DNA of 53,837 nt from Tenericutes bacterium RIFOXYA12_FULL_35_10 (GTDB lineage Bacteria > Bacillota_I > Bacilli_A > Acholeplasmatales > Acholeplasmataceae), in NCBI GenBank assembly GCA_001830045.1, contig MIDA01000030.1, positions 1-53,837 on the forward strand. Direction: 5' to 3'. Position 1 is the stretch's first letter. Each line of letters opens with the position of its first letter. Position numbers and translations under genes: made by a program. Positions 15,234-23,780 of this stretch are shown here, in pieces. Below the pieces are notes generated by a model. That model made no database searches and was not told the DNA's origin. It saw nothing but the letters and a program-made list of their open reading frames with translations.

Positions 15234-15282
15234 AAACCCTACATGGTCTATATGCATGTGCATAACCAGGTAGGGTTTTGAT
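15234..15282. terminator. Bidirectional terminator between abiE and the rhodanese gene
   Basis: AAACCCTAC pairs with GTAGGGTTT, with further pairing (TGGT, ATGCAT) in the 27-base interior. It is flanked by AAAAAAAATA on the left and TTTTGATTTT on the right, so it can stop transcripts from both sides. Confidence 0.85.
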
Positions 15283-15293
15283 TTTAATAATTG

Positions 15294-15596
15294 TTATTCA
15301 GTACTAATTTCACCTGGATATGTAATAATACCCCCGGAAATATTGCTTACTTTGTAACCTTGCGCATCTAAATATCTTGCGACCATGAATGATCTTGATC
15401 CTGTGAGACAAATAATATAATAGTGTTCGTCTTTATTAATCAAGTTGATGTACTTTAAGAAGTTTGATGTTGGCATATTGATTGAACCTGGAATATGACC
15501 TTCTTCAAATTCATAAATTTCACGGCAATCAATGATTTTCGCATCATTAGCTTTTACTCTTTCAAGTAGTTCTTTTGTATCTACATTCTTAAACAT
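15294..15596 (-). CDS. Single-domain rhodanese sulfurtransferase
   Basis: 100 aa, one rhodanese domain with DCREIYEFEEGHIPGSINMP (CH2A-like segment) and the active-site loop CLTGSRS with catalytic Cys63. It moves sulfane sulfur from a donor onto its cysteine as a persulfide and passes it on. It overlaps the end of the CoA-disulfide-reductase/rhodanese gene by 8 bases, so it is translated from the same message. It is probably cytoplasmic, since no signal is seen. Together the pair would handle polysulfide, persulfide or low-molecular-weight thiol redox. Confidence 0.9.
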   Translation of the reverse strand: MFKNVDTKELLERVKANDAKIIDCREIYEFEEGHIPGSINMPTSNFLKYINLINKDEHYYIICLTGSRSFMVARYLDAQGYKVSNISGGIITYPGEISTE

Positions 15597-17244
15597 GTGC
15601 GTTCTCCTTTAGCATTTTAGAAATATAATTATAACCGCCGTCTAGATTATAAACATCATAGCCTTGGCTTTTTAAGTATTGTTCAGCATTATAACCATGG
15701 ATACCTGTATCACAGAATACAATGACTTTCTTATCCTTAGGAATCATCATATACATATCAGTGATTTGATCTAGTGGAACATTGATTGCATTAGGTAGTG
15801 TTCCTTGTGCCATACTTTCAAACATCGATCTCACATCGATAAAGACATACGTATCATCATTAAGTTTGGTTAATGCATCACGCCATTGGATGGATTTGGT
15901 AATGCCTTGTTGTTTATTGAAAGCGACATAACCAACCATATTGATAATGTCTTTTGCACTTCCAAATGGAGGTGCATACGTGAATTCTAGTTCTTGTAAG
16001 AAAGTTACCTTCATTTTAGCTTTTATAGCGGTTGCGATAATATCAATACGTTTATCGACACCTTTTTGACCGACAGCTTGTGCGCCTAAAATAAGTTCTG
16101 TATCTTTGTCGTAAATCACTTTTAAATAAATAGAAGTCGCATTTGGATAATAACTTGCGTGATCGTTTGCTGTTAAGTGAATGACTTCAATGTTTTTACC
16201 CACGAGTTGTTTTTCATTCAGTCCTGTTGCAGCCAAAGATAAATCAAACACTTTAACAATGGATGTTCCAAGCGAGCCTTGATTCTTTACTGGTAAACCA
16301 CTTAAGATATCTGCAAGTTGTCTACCTTGTCTATTTGCTGGTGAAGCGAGTGGAATTAAAGTCTCTTGATTTGATATTTGGTTTGTGACTAAAATAGCAT
16401 CACCAATGGCGTAGATATCTTTGATTGTTGTTTGATAGTCTGAACCTACTTTAATACCACCTCGGATGCCTGTTTCAGCTCCGATTTGCGTTGCTAAGAT
16501 TGAATCCGGTAATACCCCAACAGCCATGATGATCATATCTGTATCAAATGAATCATGTGATGCTAGTATGACATGGTTGTTTTGAATTTCTTTGATTTCA
16601 TTACCTACAAACACATGAATACCTTTAGATTTTAATTCTTCGTGAATGAAGATACCCATTTCAGGATCTACGATGGGTAAGACTTCACTTGCTTTTTCGA
16701 TGATGGTTACATCAAGTCCCTTAAGTTTTAAATTTTCAGCAACTTCTAAACCAATATAACCTGCACCTATGACAGTCGCGTGTTTTGGCTTAGATTCTTT
16801 GATAAAATGCATGATTTTATCTAAATCAGGAATGTTTCTTAGTGTAAATATAGGAAGTTCATGTGTTCCACTGATGGGAAAAACTATAGGTTTAGCCCCT
16901 GTTGAAAGTACTAATTGATCGTAGGATTCATAAGATGTTAAGCCATCATGTACGTATGTTACTTGTTTATTAACGGAGTCAATTGCAACAACTTCTGAGT
17001 TTGAACGAATGTCTAAACGAAATCGTTCTTTCAGTAAGGATTCTCTAACGACAAGTAAACCACTTCTGGTTGATATCTCACCAGAAATATGATAAGGTAG
17101 CCCACAGTTTGCAAATGAAACATAAGGTCCTTTTTCGAAAATAATAATGTCATCATGTTGATTTAATCGTCTGTATCTGGTAGCAAAACTCATGCCACCA
17201 GCAACACCGCCGATGACGATGACTTTCTTTTTTTGATAGTTCAT
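15589..17244 (-). CDS. CoA-disulfide reductase with C-terminal rhodanese domain
   Basis: 551 aa. The N-terminal FAD site is VIVIGGVAGGMSFATRYRR. The active-site cysteine C47 sits in SFANCGLPYH, the single-cysteine signature of CoA-disulfide reductases and NADH-dependent persulfide/polysulfide reductases. The second dinucleotide site is ATVIGAGYIGLEVAENL, and IYAIGDAI follows. Residues about 455-545 are a rhodanese domain (VFIDVRSMFESMAQGTLPNAINVP, VFCDTGIHGYNAEQYL). This fusion is the CoADR-RHD type, which reduces CoA disulfides or CoA-persulfide with NAD(P)H. A GGTGAT site precedes the ATG. The downstream rhodanese gene overlaps it. Confidence 0.92.
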   Translation of the reverse strand: MNYQKKKVIVIGGVAGGMSFATRYRRLNQHDDIIIFEKGPYVSFANCGLPYHISGEISTRSGLLVVRESLLKERFRLDIRSNSEVVAIDSVNKQVTYVHDGLTSYESYDQLVLSTGAKPIVFPISGTHELPIFTLRNIPDLDKIMHFIKESKPKHATVIGAGYIGLEVAENLKLKGLDVTIIEKASEVLPIVDPEMGIFIHEELKSKGIHVFVGNEIKEIQNNHVILASHDSFDTDMIIMAVGVLPDSILATQIGAETGIRGGIKVGSDYQTTIKDIYAIGDAILVTNQISNQETLIPLASPANRQGRQLADILSGLPVKNQGSLGTSIVKVFDLSLAATGLNEKQLVGKNIEVIHLTANDHASYYPNATSIYLKVIYDKDTELILGAQAVGQKGVDKRIDIIATAIKAKMKVTFLQELEFTYAPPFGSAKDIINMVGYVAFNKQQGITKSIQWRDALTKLNDDTYVFIDVRSMFESMAQGTLPNAINVPLDQITDMYMMIPKDKKVIVFCDTGIHGYNAEQYLKSQGYDVYNLDGGYNYISKMLKENAHV

Positions 17245-17470
17245 TTTTTATCACCCAAAATATTATATCGTTTATGACCTGTTATTTCAATCATAAAACT
17301 TAAAAAAATGAATAAAGTAAATAAAAAAACATAAAATCTAAATATAAAAGGTTTGTTATGGTATAGCAATATCCTAACTTCACACATGAACTCATACTCT
17401 TTTTTAGTGTTTGCTTGCATTCAACAAAAAAATACATTAATAAATCTTTAAAGCAAAAATATTTTTCTTG

Positions 17471-17479
17471 TGCTATAAT
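17471..17479 (+). promoter_or_regulatory. Extended -10 promoter of the YczE-like gene
   Basis: TGCTATAAT lies 30 bases before the ATG at 17509. No clear -35. The 264-base divergent gap (17245-17508) shows nothing else recognisable. Confidence 0.65.
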
Positions 17480-17508
17480 GCTAATCAGTTGAACGCAAGG
17501 AGATTATC

Positions 17509-18147
17509 ATGAAGATATCATTTAAGAAAACATTGATTTATATTATCGGATTAATTGTTATATCACTTGGAGCAAACATCTTACTCAGAAGTAGACTTGG
17601 TGCAGGTGCTTGGGATACGGTATCGAGTAATTTAAGTCAGTGGTTACATATTACACTTGGAACAGCGACCGCGATTGTATATTCAGTTGTTTTAGGTTTT
17701 GTTGTATTAAGTCGAAAGAATTATGGATATCTTTTCATCATTGGACCAATACTCGTTTTATCTTTCTTTTTTGATTTCTGGGATTTGATCATCTTTAAAG
17801 ATCTTTTTATTGAGTTATTTTATCTACGTGCAATCCTTTATGTTGTTGGTGGTTATTTACTCAGTTTAGGTTTAGCATTAACAATTTTAAGTTTATATCC
17901 AGCCATGGTGTTTGAAGAGTTAACCTATACCATGATGAATCTTTTGAAGGTTAAAAAGTTCTTCAGTATGCGCATCATGATTGAAGTATTCGCGATATTG
18001 CTTGCGACTGGTTTCGGCTTTCTTGCAGGTATAGGTTTTGGTGCGGTGAATATGGGTAGCTTTCTACTTGCGCTTATTCTCGGTCCAATGATTTCAATGA
18101 ACCTTTATCTCTTTAGAAAGTTATATTATTTCAAATCCATGTCTTAA
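17509..18147 (+). CDS. YczE/YitT-like integral membrane protein
   Basis: 212 aa with five or six hydrophobic helices (TLIYIIGLIVISLGANIL, TATAIVYSVVLGFVVL, YLFIIGPILVLSFFFDF, AILYVVGGYLLSLGLALTIL, MIEVFAILLATGFGFLAG, SFLLALILGPMISMNLYLF). The opening ISLGANILLRSRLGAGAWDTVSSNLS is the recognisable feature of the YczE/YyaS/YitT group. Biochemical function is unknown; transport is often assumed. AAGGAG precedes the ATG by 6 bases. It is transcribed alone, with a strong terminator directly after it. Confidence 0.82.
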   Translation: MKISFKKTLIYIIGLIVISLGANILLRSRLGAGAWDTVSSNLSQWLHITLGTATAIVYSVVLGFVVLSRKNYGYLFIIGPILVLSFFFDFWDLIIFKDLFIELFYLRAILYVVGGYLLSLGLALTILSLYPAMVFEELTYTMMNLLKVKKFFSMRIMIEVFAILLATGFGFLAGIGFGAVNMGSFLLALILGPMISMNLYLFRKLYYFKSMS

Positions 18148-18153
18148 CATATG

Positions 18154-18183
18154 AATCACGGGTGACCGTGATTTATTTTTTTT
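18154..18183 (+). terminator. Strong intrinsic terminator
   Basis: AATCACGG and CCGTGATT form an 8-bp stem with a GTGA tetraloop, followed by TATTTTTTTT. It ends the YczE-like gene. Confidence 0.92.
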
Positions 18184-18192
18184 AGTAATTCA

Positions 18193-18201
18193 TGCTACAA
18201 T
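18193..18201 (+). promoter_or_regulatory. Extended -10 promoter of the sugar-sensing operon
   Basis: TGCTACAAT is a TGn-extended -10, 27 bases before the response regulator start. The -35 zone falls in the T-run of the preceding terminator. Confidence 0.55.
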
Positions 18202-18228
18202 AAAATCAAACGTTTCTCGAGGTGAATG

Positions 18229-19824
18229 ATGCAAACATTATATAAATTGTTGCTCGTTGATGATGAGGATGAGGTGCGTGGCAGAATCTCATCACTGATT
18301 GATCAAAATAGTGGATTTGTCGTTGTTGGTAAAGCTGGTAATGGACATGACGCTTATGAACTGGTTGAAGAGTTAAAACCTGATGTTGTTTTAACCGATA
18401 TTAAAATGCCATTTATTGATGGTATTGAACTCGCACGTATGCTTAAACGCGACTTCCCAACCGTCAAGGTTGCTTTTATCTCTGGCTATGATGAATTTAA
18501 ATATGCACAAGAAGCAATTAAACTGAATGTCGTCAGTTATTTGATGAAGCCTTTAACATCTCAAGACATCAATTCGTTTCTACAATCCTTAAAGTTAAAG
18601 CTAGATGATGAATACTCTCGAAAATTTAATGATGATGTTGCGCTTAAAAACTATAAAGATAGTCTTCCTCTTTTAATCGATCATACCATTAGTTCTGTAT
18701 TGATTTCAAAAGACCAAACAAAAGACAATCTTCAACGTTTAAAACAATATGGTCTTGATACGGAAAAAGGAAAGTATCTTTCGTGTTTACTTGAGATTGA
18801 TTCATCAAAGAGTATTGATGAACTTATGTCACTAGAAAAGATTAAAGTTCTTTTGAGCGAACTTTTTCAAAGTTATTATAAAGATTATCAATTTAAATAC
18901 TTTTTATCCATTCAAAATGGTATTTTAATGATCATCAAGGAACATGATCAACCACTGGTTAAAACGGTTGATGGTTTTTTATATGAATTAGTTCAAACCG
19001 CAGATCAGTATATGGATATTCGCGTACGTATTGGTATATCAAATCTGTTCTTTGAGTTTGATCAACTTCAAAAATCTTACCAGGAAGCCAAAGAAGCGAT
19101 TCGTTATGGTAAGTTTTTAAATACAGGAAGAATTGTTTATATCAATGAAGTCGAGCATAAACAAACAGAACGTATCGCATTTGATCTTGAAGAAATTAAA
19201 TCGATTGAAAATACCATTAAATTTGGAACAACTCAAGAAATTCATATCTTATTAGAACATAAAAAAATGGAAATTAAACATCATGAAAAGATGATCTCGA
19301 GCGATTTCTTTTTGATTGGCCTTGCTAATCTGATGATTGACTTTGCACAATCCATCAACATTGATTTATCAACCGTTGTTAAAGAAAATTTATTACAAAA
19401 ATTGTTATCATTTTCGACACTTGATGAAATCTTTGATTGGACAGAGCATGTTCTACTTGAGCTAAGAGGTATTTTAATTCAATCATCATTATCTAGAACA
19501 GAACGTATTTTAGATGAGGTCATTAAGTATGTTGAGCAAAACTTTGCAGATCCCTATCTATCGCTTAATATGGTGTGTGATCAATTTGATATTTCCATAT
19601 CTTATTTAAGTATGCTACTTAAAAAGGAGAAGAATGTCACATTTAATAAATATGTCATCGAAGTTAGAATGGAGCATGCAAAAAATCTGCTAAAACAATC
19701 ACCTCTCAAGATTGTTGATGTAGCTAACCAATGTGGCTACAATGAAGTTTATTATTTCAGTCACAGTTTTAAAAAGTATACAGGCTATTCACCCAAACAA
19801 TATCGGGAGGCTATCCATGTTTAA
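18229..19824 (+). CDS. YesN/AraC-type response regulator
   Basis: 531 aa from the ATG at 18229, four bases after GAGGTG; the ORF-track ATG at 18226 is one codon earlier. The receiver domain (1-120) has D11/D12, phospho-acceptor D57 in LTDIKMP, and the lysine of SYLMKPL. A central region (about 150-400) resembles the linker of YesN-type regulators. The C-terminal AraC helix-turn-helix pair (about 430-530) reads FDISISYLSMLLKKEKNVTFNKYVIEVRMEHAKNLLKQ, then VANQCGYNEVYYFSHSFKKYTGYSPKQYR. It is first in an operon with a YesM-type kinase and an MglB-like lipoprotein, and probably activates the mglBAC genes. Confidence 0.93.
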   Translation: MQTLYKLLLVDDEDEVRGRISSLIDQNSGFVVVGKAGNGHDAYELVEELKPDVVLTDIKMPFIDGIELARMLKRDFPTVKVAFISGYDEFKYAQEAIKLNVVSYLMKPLTSQDINSFLQSLKLKLDDEYSRKFNDDVALKNYKDSLPLLIDHTISSVLISKDQTKDNLQRLKQYGLDTEKGKYLSCLLEIDSSKSIDELMSLEKIKVLLSELFQSYYKDYQFKYFLSIQNGILMIIKEHDQPLVKTVDGFLYELVQTADQYMDIRVRIGISNLFFEFDQLQKSYQEAKEAIRYGKFLNTGRIVYINEVEHKQTERIAFDLEEIKSIENTIKFGTTQEIHILLEHKKMEIKHHEKMISSDFFLIGLANLMIDFAQSINIDLSTVVKENLLQKLLSFSTLDEIFDWTEHVLLELRGILIQSSLSRTERILDEVIKYVEQNFADPYLSLNMVCDQFDISISYLSMLLKKEKNVTFNKYVIEVRMEHAKNLLKQSPLKIVDVANQCGYNEVYYFSHSFKKYTGYSPKQYREAIHV

Positions 19825-21553
19825 AAAGTTATCGATAAGCCAAGCGGTTGTTGTTGTCTTAATGGGGATGGTTATTGCTGTTTTATTAGTTACAGGTATT
19901 TCACAGCGTGTTATTTTTGATAGCACGACGGAAGATGTGATTCAATCATCATCGCGTGAAATCAATAAGCAAGTCATCATGAACTATGAAAACTATATCA
20001 ACGAAGTGATTAATACCGCTAACTATTTATCAACACAGACCATTGAGTTATCAGAAGATGGTCGTTTTGTTGATCTTAATAGCATGTATGAGCAGGCTGC
20101 AAAACTTTCAGAAGATATGGTTTCGATCATTTTATTTAGTGCAGAAGGTGATGTCATATTGACTGCAACAGAAGAAGCTGTTGTGAGTGATGTGATGAGT
20201 TTTGATTGGTTTACATCTGCCTTTAATAATCCAGAAATTTTTCATTTTTCAACACCACATCAACAAGTGATTTTTGGTTCAAGTATTTATACTGAAGTGA
20301 TTACGGTGACTAAAAAAGTACAATTTTATGACCAAGGACTACTTCAACATGGTGTTTTGATGATTGATTTAATTACCGTGAACTTAATTGAACTCGCATT
20401 AAAGACCAATCTTGGTGAAAATGGTCATATTTTAATTTTAAATGATCAATCTGAATTTGTGTATGCATCTAATCCAGAGTGCACGGATGAGACATGTGAA
20501 TCAAAGATTTACGTGGATAACATTATTTTAGGTGGGGATTCAGTTAAACTTGGTGAAGATTATATGTATGTAAACATCAACACCTTAAAGAACACACGTT
20601 GGAGAATTGCAACCTTCATTAATATTAATAATTTGTATGAAGCTAAGCAGCAAGCAACTTTTTTCTCAACCTTTATTTTAGGGGTTTCGTTGATCTTAAG
20701 CCTAGGTTTATCGATTTATTTATCACAACGTATTTCAAATCCGCTTAATAAGCTTAAAAATCATATGCAGGCAATTGAACAAGGTGAGCAGATGAGTGAG
20801 ATTGAGATTTCTGGTCAAAAAGAAGTTGTCGCATTAACGAAGACGTTTAATCATATGGTTGTTGAGATTAAACAACTCATGCAAAATATCGTTGTTGAAC
20901 AAAAAGAAAAGAGAAAATCAGAGTTTCAAGCGCTTCAAACTCAAATTCACCCTCATTTCTTATACAACACACTTGATTCGATTGTATGGCTTGCTGAAAA
21001 CAACATGAATAAAGAAGTTGTAGAGATGGTGATTGCACTTTCAAGGTTTTTTAGAATCAGTATCTCGAGAGGTAAAAATGTCATTTCAGTTAAAGATGAA
21101 CTGGAACATGCACAACATTATTTACTGATTCAAAAAATCAGATACAATAAGAAATTTGATTATAAATTAGACATTAATCCAAAAATCTATGAATATACGA
21201 TTGTTAAGTTGGTGTTACAGCCCATCATAGAAAATGCAATCTATCATGGGATCAACTCTGAATATGAACAAGGTATGATCTTAATTAAAGCATACCCTCA
21301 AAAGAAAAATCTTATTTTTGAAATTGAAAATAATGGTTATGGCATTACGCCAGAAAGAATTGCAGAACTAACGAATCAAATGAAAAAAGAAGGTCAAGCA
21401 CAAAGTGTTGGTTTAAGAAACGTTTACCAGCGTATTAAACTCTATTATGGTAAAGAAGCAGATATTATTATAACCAGTGAACTTGATGAAATGACCAACA
21501 TTAAAATTATCATTCCCATGAGAAAGGAAGAAGTCGATGAAAAGAATAGCTAA
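19817..21553 (+). CDS. YesM/LytS-type sensor histidine kinase
   Basis: 578 aa from the ATG at 19817, which has GGGAGG 6 bases upstream and overlaps the regulator by 8 bases; the ORF-track start at 19733 is too early. Transmembrane helix 1 spans about 8-28, followed by a large extracellular region with a Cache-like pattern (GENGHILILNDQSEFVYASNP). Helix 2 is FFSTFILGVSLILSLGLSIYL, followed by HAMP. The His_kinase (PF06580) box is QALQTQIHPHFLYNTLDS with phospho-histidine about H380, then a HATPase domain (VLQPIIENAIYHG, GLRNVYQRIKLYYG). It should pair with the upstream YesN-type regulator. The neighbouring sugar-binding lipoprotein probably supplies the ligand signal. Confidence 0.93.
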   Translation: MFKKLSISQAVVVVLMGMVIAVLLVTGISQRVIFDSTTEDVIQSSSREINKQVIMNYENYINEVINTANYLSTQTIELSEDGRFVDLNSMYEQAAKLSEDMVSIILFSAEGDVILTATEEAVVSDVMSFDWFTSAFNNPEIFHFSTPHQQVIFGSSIYTEVITVTKKVQFYDQGLLQHGVLMIDLITVNLIELALKTNLGENGHILILNDQSEFVYASNPECTDETCESKIYVDNIILGGDSVKLGEDYMYVNINTLKNTRWRIATFININNLYEAKQQATFFSTFILGVSLILSLGLSIYLSQRISNPLNKLKNHMQAIEQGEQMSEIEISGQKEVVALTKTFNHMVVEIKQLMQNIVVEQKEKRKSEFQALQTQIHPHFLYNTLDSIVWLAENNMNKEVVEMVIALSRFFRISISRGKNVISVKDELEHAQHYLLIQKIRYNKKFDYKLDINPKIYEYTIVKLVLQPIIENAIYHGINSEYEQGMILIKAYPQKKNLIFEIENNGYGITPERIAELTNQMKKEGQAQSVGLRNVYQRIKLYYGKEADIIITSELDEMTNIKIIIPMRKEEVDEKNS

Positions 21554-22559
21554 ACTCATTTTAAGTCTCATCATGACAATCTTCCTCATGTCATGTCAAA
21601 CCAATCAATCCAAGGTCTATGTGTTTATCTACGACATGAATGACCCCTTTATTTCAGCCTTGTCAGATCACATCACAACTATTGGTGAAAACTATTACCC
21701 CATTCAAACACATGATGCTAAAAACTCGCAAATCATTCAAAATGAGGAAATAGAACGTGTGCTAGAATTAAAACCGAAATTGTTGATTATCAATCCAGTA
21801 GATCGATTAGGAGCATATCCGATTATTCGTAAAGCGAAAAGCATGGACATACCGATTATTTTTATTAACCGCGAACCGCTAGAAGTCGATTTGGATTTAT
21901 ATGACCAAGCATATTATGTTGGCGCGAAAGCTGAACAATCAGGCATTTTGCAAGCAGAAATCGTTTCTGATCTTTTTGGAAATCAACCGTCAAACTTAAA
22001 TAAATATGATTTAAATGATGATGGCATCATTCAAACACTGATCTTTAAAGGAGAACAGGGGCATCAAGATGCGGAACTTAGAACTGAGTTTATTATATCG
22101 ACATTAACCGATGACAATTTTCAAATTGAAATCTTAAAAACAAATGTATCCAATTGGAATCAAGATATTGCCTACCGTGATGCACTCGATCTACTTCCAC
22201 AATATCAAGATCAGTTTGAGCTCATTATTTCGAATAACGATGCCATGGCCATCGGTGTGATTCGTGCGATGATTGAACTATCGATGTTTGTTGATACAAA
22301 TAGTGATGGTTATGTAGATAAAGAGAATGAACCATGGTATCCCGTGATTGGTATTGATGGTATAGATGAAGCTGTTGAATGGATTCAAACAGGGCATTTA
22401 TACGCAACCGTACTCAATGATGCATCAAATCAGGCATATGCAACGATTGCTTTAGCACGTGTTATTTTAGAAGGAATAGATCCAGAAACAGTGGATATTG
22501 AGATTGTTGATGACCATTATGTATGGGTGGACTACAGAAAGTATAGTTTAGCCACATAA
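21537..22559 (+). CDS. MglB-like sugar-binding lipoprotein, probable sensor subunit
   Basis: 340 aa, lipobox at C20 (TIFLMSC), overlapping the kinase gene by 17 bases. It has the type-1 periplasmic-binding fold (Peripla_BP_4): VYVFIYDMNDPFISALS, LLIINPVDRLGAYPIIRKA, IPIIFINREP and LIISNNDAMAIGVI. YDLNDDGIIQ followed by LIFKGEQGHQDAE matches the calcium loop and following strand of galactose/glucose-binding MglB. A second Asp-rich loop, DTNSDGYVDKENE, is also EF-hand-like. Because it is co-translated with the kinase rather than the transporter, it most likely presents sugar to the kinase, as in the XylFII-LytS-YesN system. A second uptake binding protein is the alternative. Confidence 0.87.
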   Translation: MKRIAKLILSLIMTIFLMSCQTNQSKVYVFIYDMNDPFISALSDHITTIGENYYPIQTHDAKNSQIIQNEEIERVLELKPKLLIINPVDRLGAYPIIRKAKSMDIPIIFINREPLEVDLDLYDQAYYVGAKAEQSGILQAEIVSDLFGNQPSNLNKYDLNDDGIIQTLIFKGEQGHQDAELRTEFIISTLTDDNFQIEILKTNVSNWNQDIAYRDALDLLPQYQDQFELIISNNDAMAIGVIRAMIELSMFVDTNSDGYVDKENEPWYPVIGIDGIDEAVEWIQTGHLYATVLNDASNQAYATIALARVILEGIDPETVDIEIVDDHYVWVDYRKYSLAT

Positions 22560-22626
22560 AATCATCAAATCATAAGATTTTATAAAGGATATGATAAGAT
22601 TTTACATTTTTTTAGTCTCTTTTACG

Positions 22627-22648
22627 TGTTAAAATGAAAGCGCTTTAT
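22627..22648 (+). promoter_or_regulatory. mglB promoter with overlapping CcpA-type cre site
   Basis: TGTTAAAAT (22627-22635) is an extended -10. TGAAAGCGCTTTAT (22635-22648) matches the catabolite-responsive element consensus at 12 of 14 positions and has a perfect AAAGCGCTTT core. Sitting at the transcription start, it would let CcpA repress mglBAC when preferred sugars are present. Confidence 0.78.
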
Positions 22649-22669
22649 AAAAACGAAAGGGAGAAAAAA

Positions 22670-23686
22670 ATGAAAAAAGTTTTATTATTCGTAGCAGTTC
22701 TTTTAATTGGATTCGGTTTTGCTGCATGTAAAGAAGATGATGGCAAAATTGTAATCGGTGCTAACATTTATACCTATGGAGACAACTTCATGAATGGTGT
22801 TGTTCGTCCAGAGTTAGAACGTTATGCAACAGAAAAAGGCATTACACTTGATATCGTTGACTCAGAAAACGACCAAGCTAAGTTAAACGACCAAGTAGAC
22901 GTGTTTATTTCTAAAGGTGTTGATGCGCTTGCGATTAATCTTGTTGACCCAGCAGCAGCTTCAACGATTATTAACAAAGCTAAGGCAGCTAATATTCCAC
23001 TGATTCTATTCAACAAAGAAGCAACTGAAGCTGGCGTTATGGCAACTTATGACAAAGTTTGGTACGTTGGTACTGACTCAGCAGAAGCTGGTGTTATTCA
23101 AGGCGAAATGATGGTTGCTGACTGGAATGCTAACAAAGCAACTTGGGATAAGAATGGCGATAACAAAGTTCAATATGTTCTATTAAAGGGCGAACCAGGA
23201 CATCCTGATGCTGAAGCTCGTACAATTGAATCAGTTAAAGCATTTACTGATGCAGGTATCGTTGTTGAACAATTAGCAATTCAAGCTTCTACAACTTGGA
23301 ATACTGGTGAAGCACAAGCGACAATGCAATCTTGGTTATCAAATGCAACATTTGGTGATAACATTGAATTAGTTATTTCTAACAATGATGGTATGGCATT
23401 TGGTGCATATGCAGCAATGGAAGAAGCAAATATTTTCTTACCACTTTATGGTGTTGATGCATTAACTGAAGCATTAACGATGATTGGTGCTGATGAAATG
23501 AATGGTACTGTTCTTAATGACGGTGTTAACCAAGCACGCGCTACACTTGATTTAGCAATTAATGCTGCTCAAGGTAAAGATGTGACTGAAGGAACTGATT
23601 GGGTCGTTAAATCAGATGGTACTAAAGCAGTTCGCGTTGCTTACGTTGCAGTTACAAAAGCAAACTATCAAGACTTCTTAAGCTAA
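22670..23686 (+). CDS. mglB: Galactose/glucose-type ABC transporter binding lipoprotein
   Basis: 338 aa from the ATG at 22670, preceded by AAGGGAG; the ORF-track start at 22634 overlaps the cre site and is rejected. Lipobox at C20 (GFGFAAC). It is a type-1 sugar-binding fold: NIYTYGDNFMNGVVRPELERYA, DALAINLVDPAAASTIINKAKA, IPLILFNKEA and LVISNNDGMAFGAYAAM. The calcium loop WDKNGDNKVQYVLLKGEPGHPDAEART closely parallels E. coli MglB. Likely substrate is galactose, glucose or methyl-galactoside. It is followed by a perfect stem-loop and then mglA and mglC. The base composition (many GCT/GCA alanine codons) looks like a highly expressed gene. Confidence 0.92.
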   Translation: MKKVLLFVAVLLIGFGFAACKEDDGKIVIGANIYTYGDNFMNGVVRPELERYATEKGITLDIVDSENDQAKLNDQVDVFISKGVDALAINLVDPAAASTIINKAKAANIPLILFNKEATEAGVMATYDKVWYVGTDSAEAGVIQGEMMVADWNANKATWDKNGDNKVQYVLLKGEPGHPDAEARTIESVKAFTDAGIVVEQLAIQASTTWNTGEAQATMQSWLSNATFGDNIELVISNNDGMAFGAYAAMEEANIFLPLYGVDALTEALTMIGADEMNGTVLNDGVNQARATLDLAINAAQGKDVTEGTDWVVKSDGTKAVRVAYVAVTKANYQDFLS

Positions 23687-23716
23687 GCGAGTTTATAAAT
23701 TTTAAAATCATAAGCA

Positions 23717-23757
23717 GATGGAAGTACGAAAGCGTACTTCCATCATCTTGCTTATTT
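23717..23757 (+). terminator. Intercistronic stem-loop between mglB and mglA
   Basis: GATGGAAGTACG, an AAAG tetraloop, and the exact complement CGTACTTCCATC form a perfect 12-bp stem. AAGCA/TGCTT can extend it, with a T-run (TTATTTTTTATT) a few bases later. In mgl-type operons such hairpins stabilise the binding-protein mRNA and let only part of transcription continue. Confidence 0.8.
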
Positions 23758-23780
23758 TTTATTGAAATGAGGTGTGAGTC

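Noticed and set aside
22634-22669. Upstream start of mglB in the ORF track
   Set aside because: The ATG lies within the -10/cre site; the ATG at 22670 has AAGGGAG and gives a normal signal peptide.
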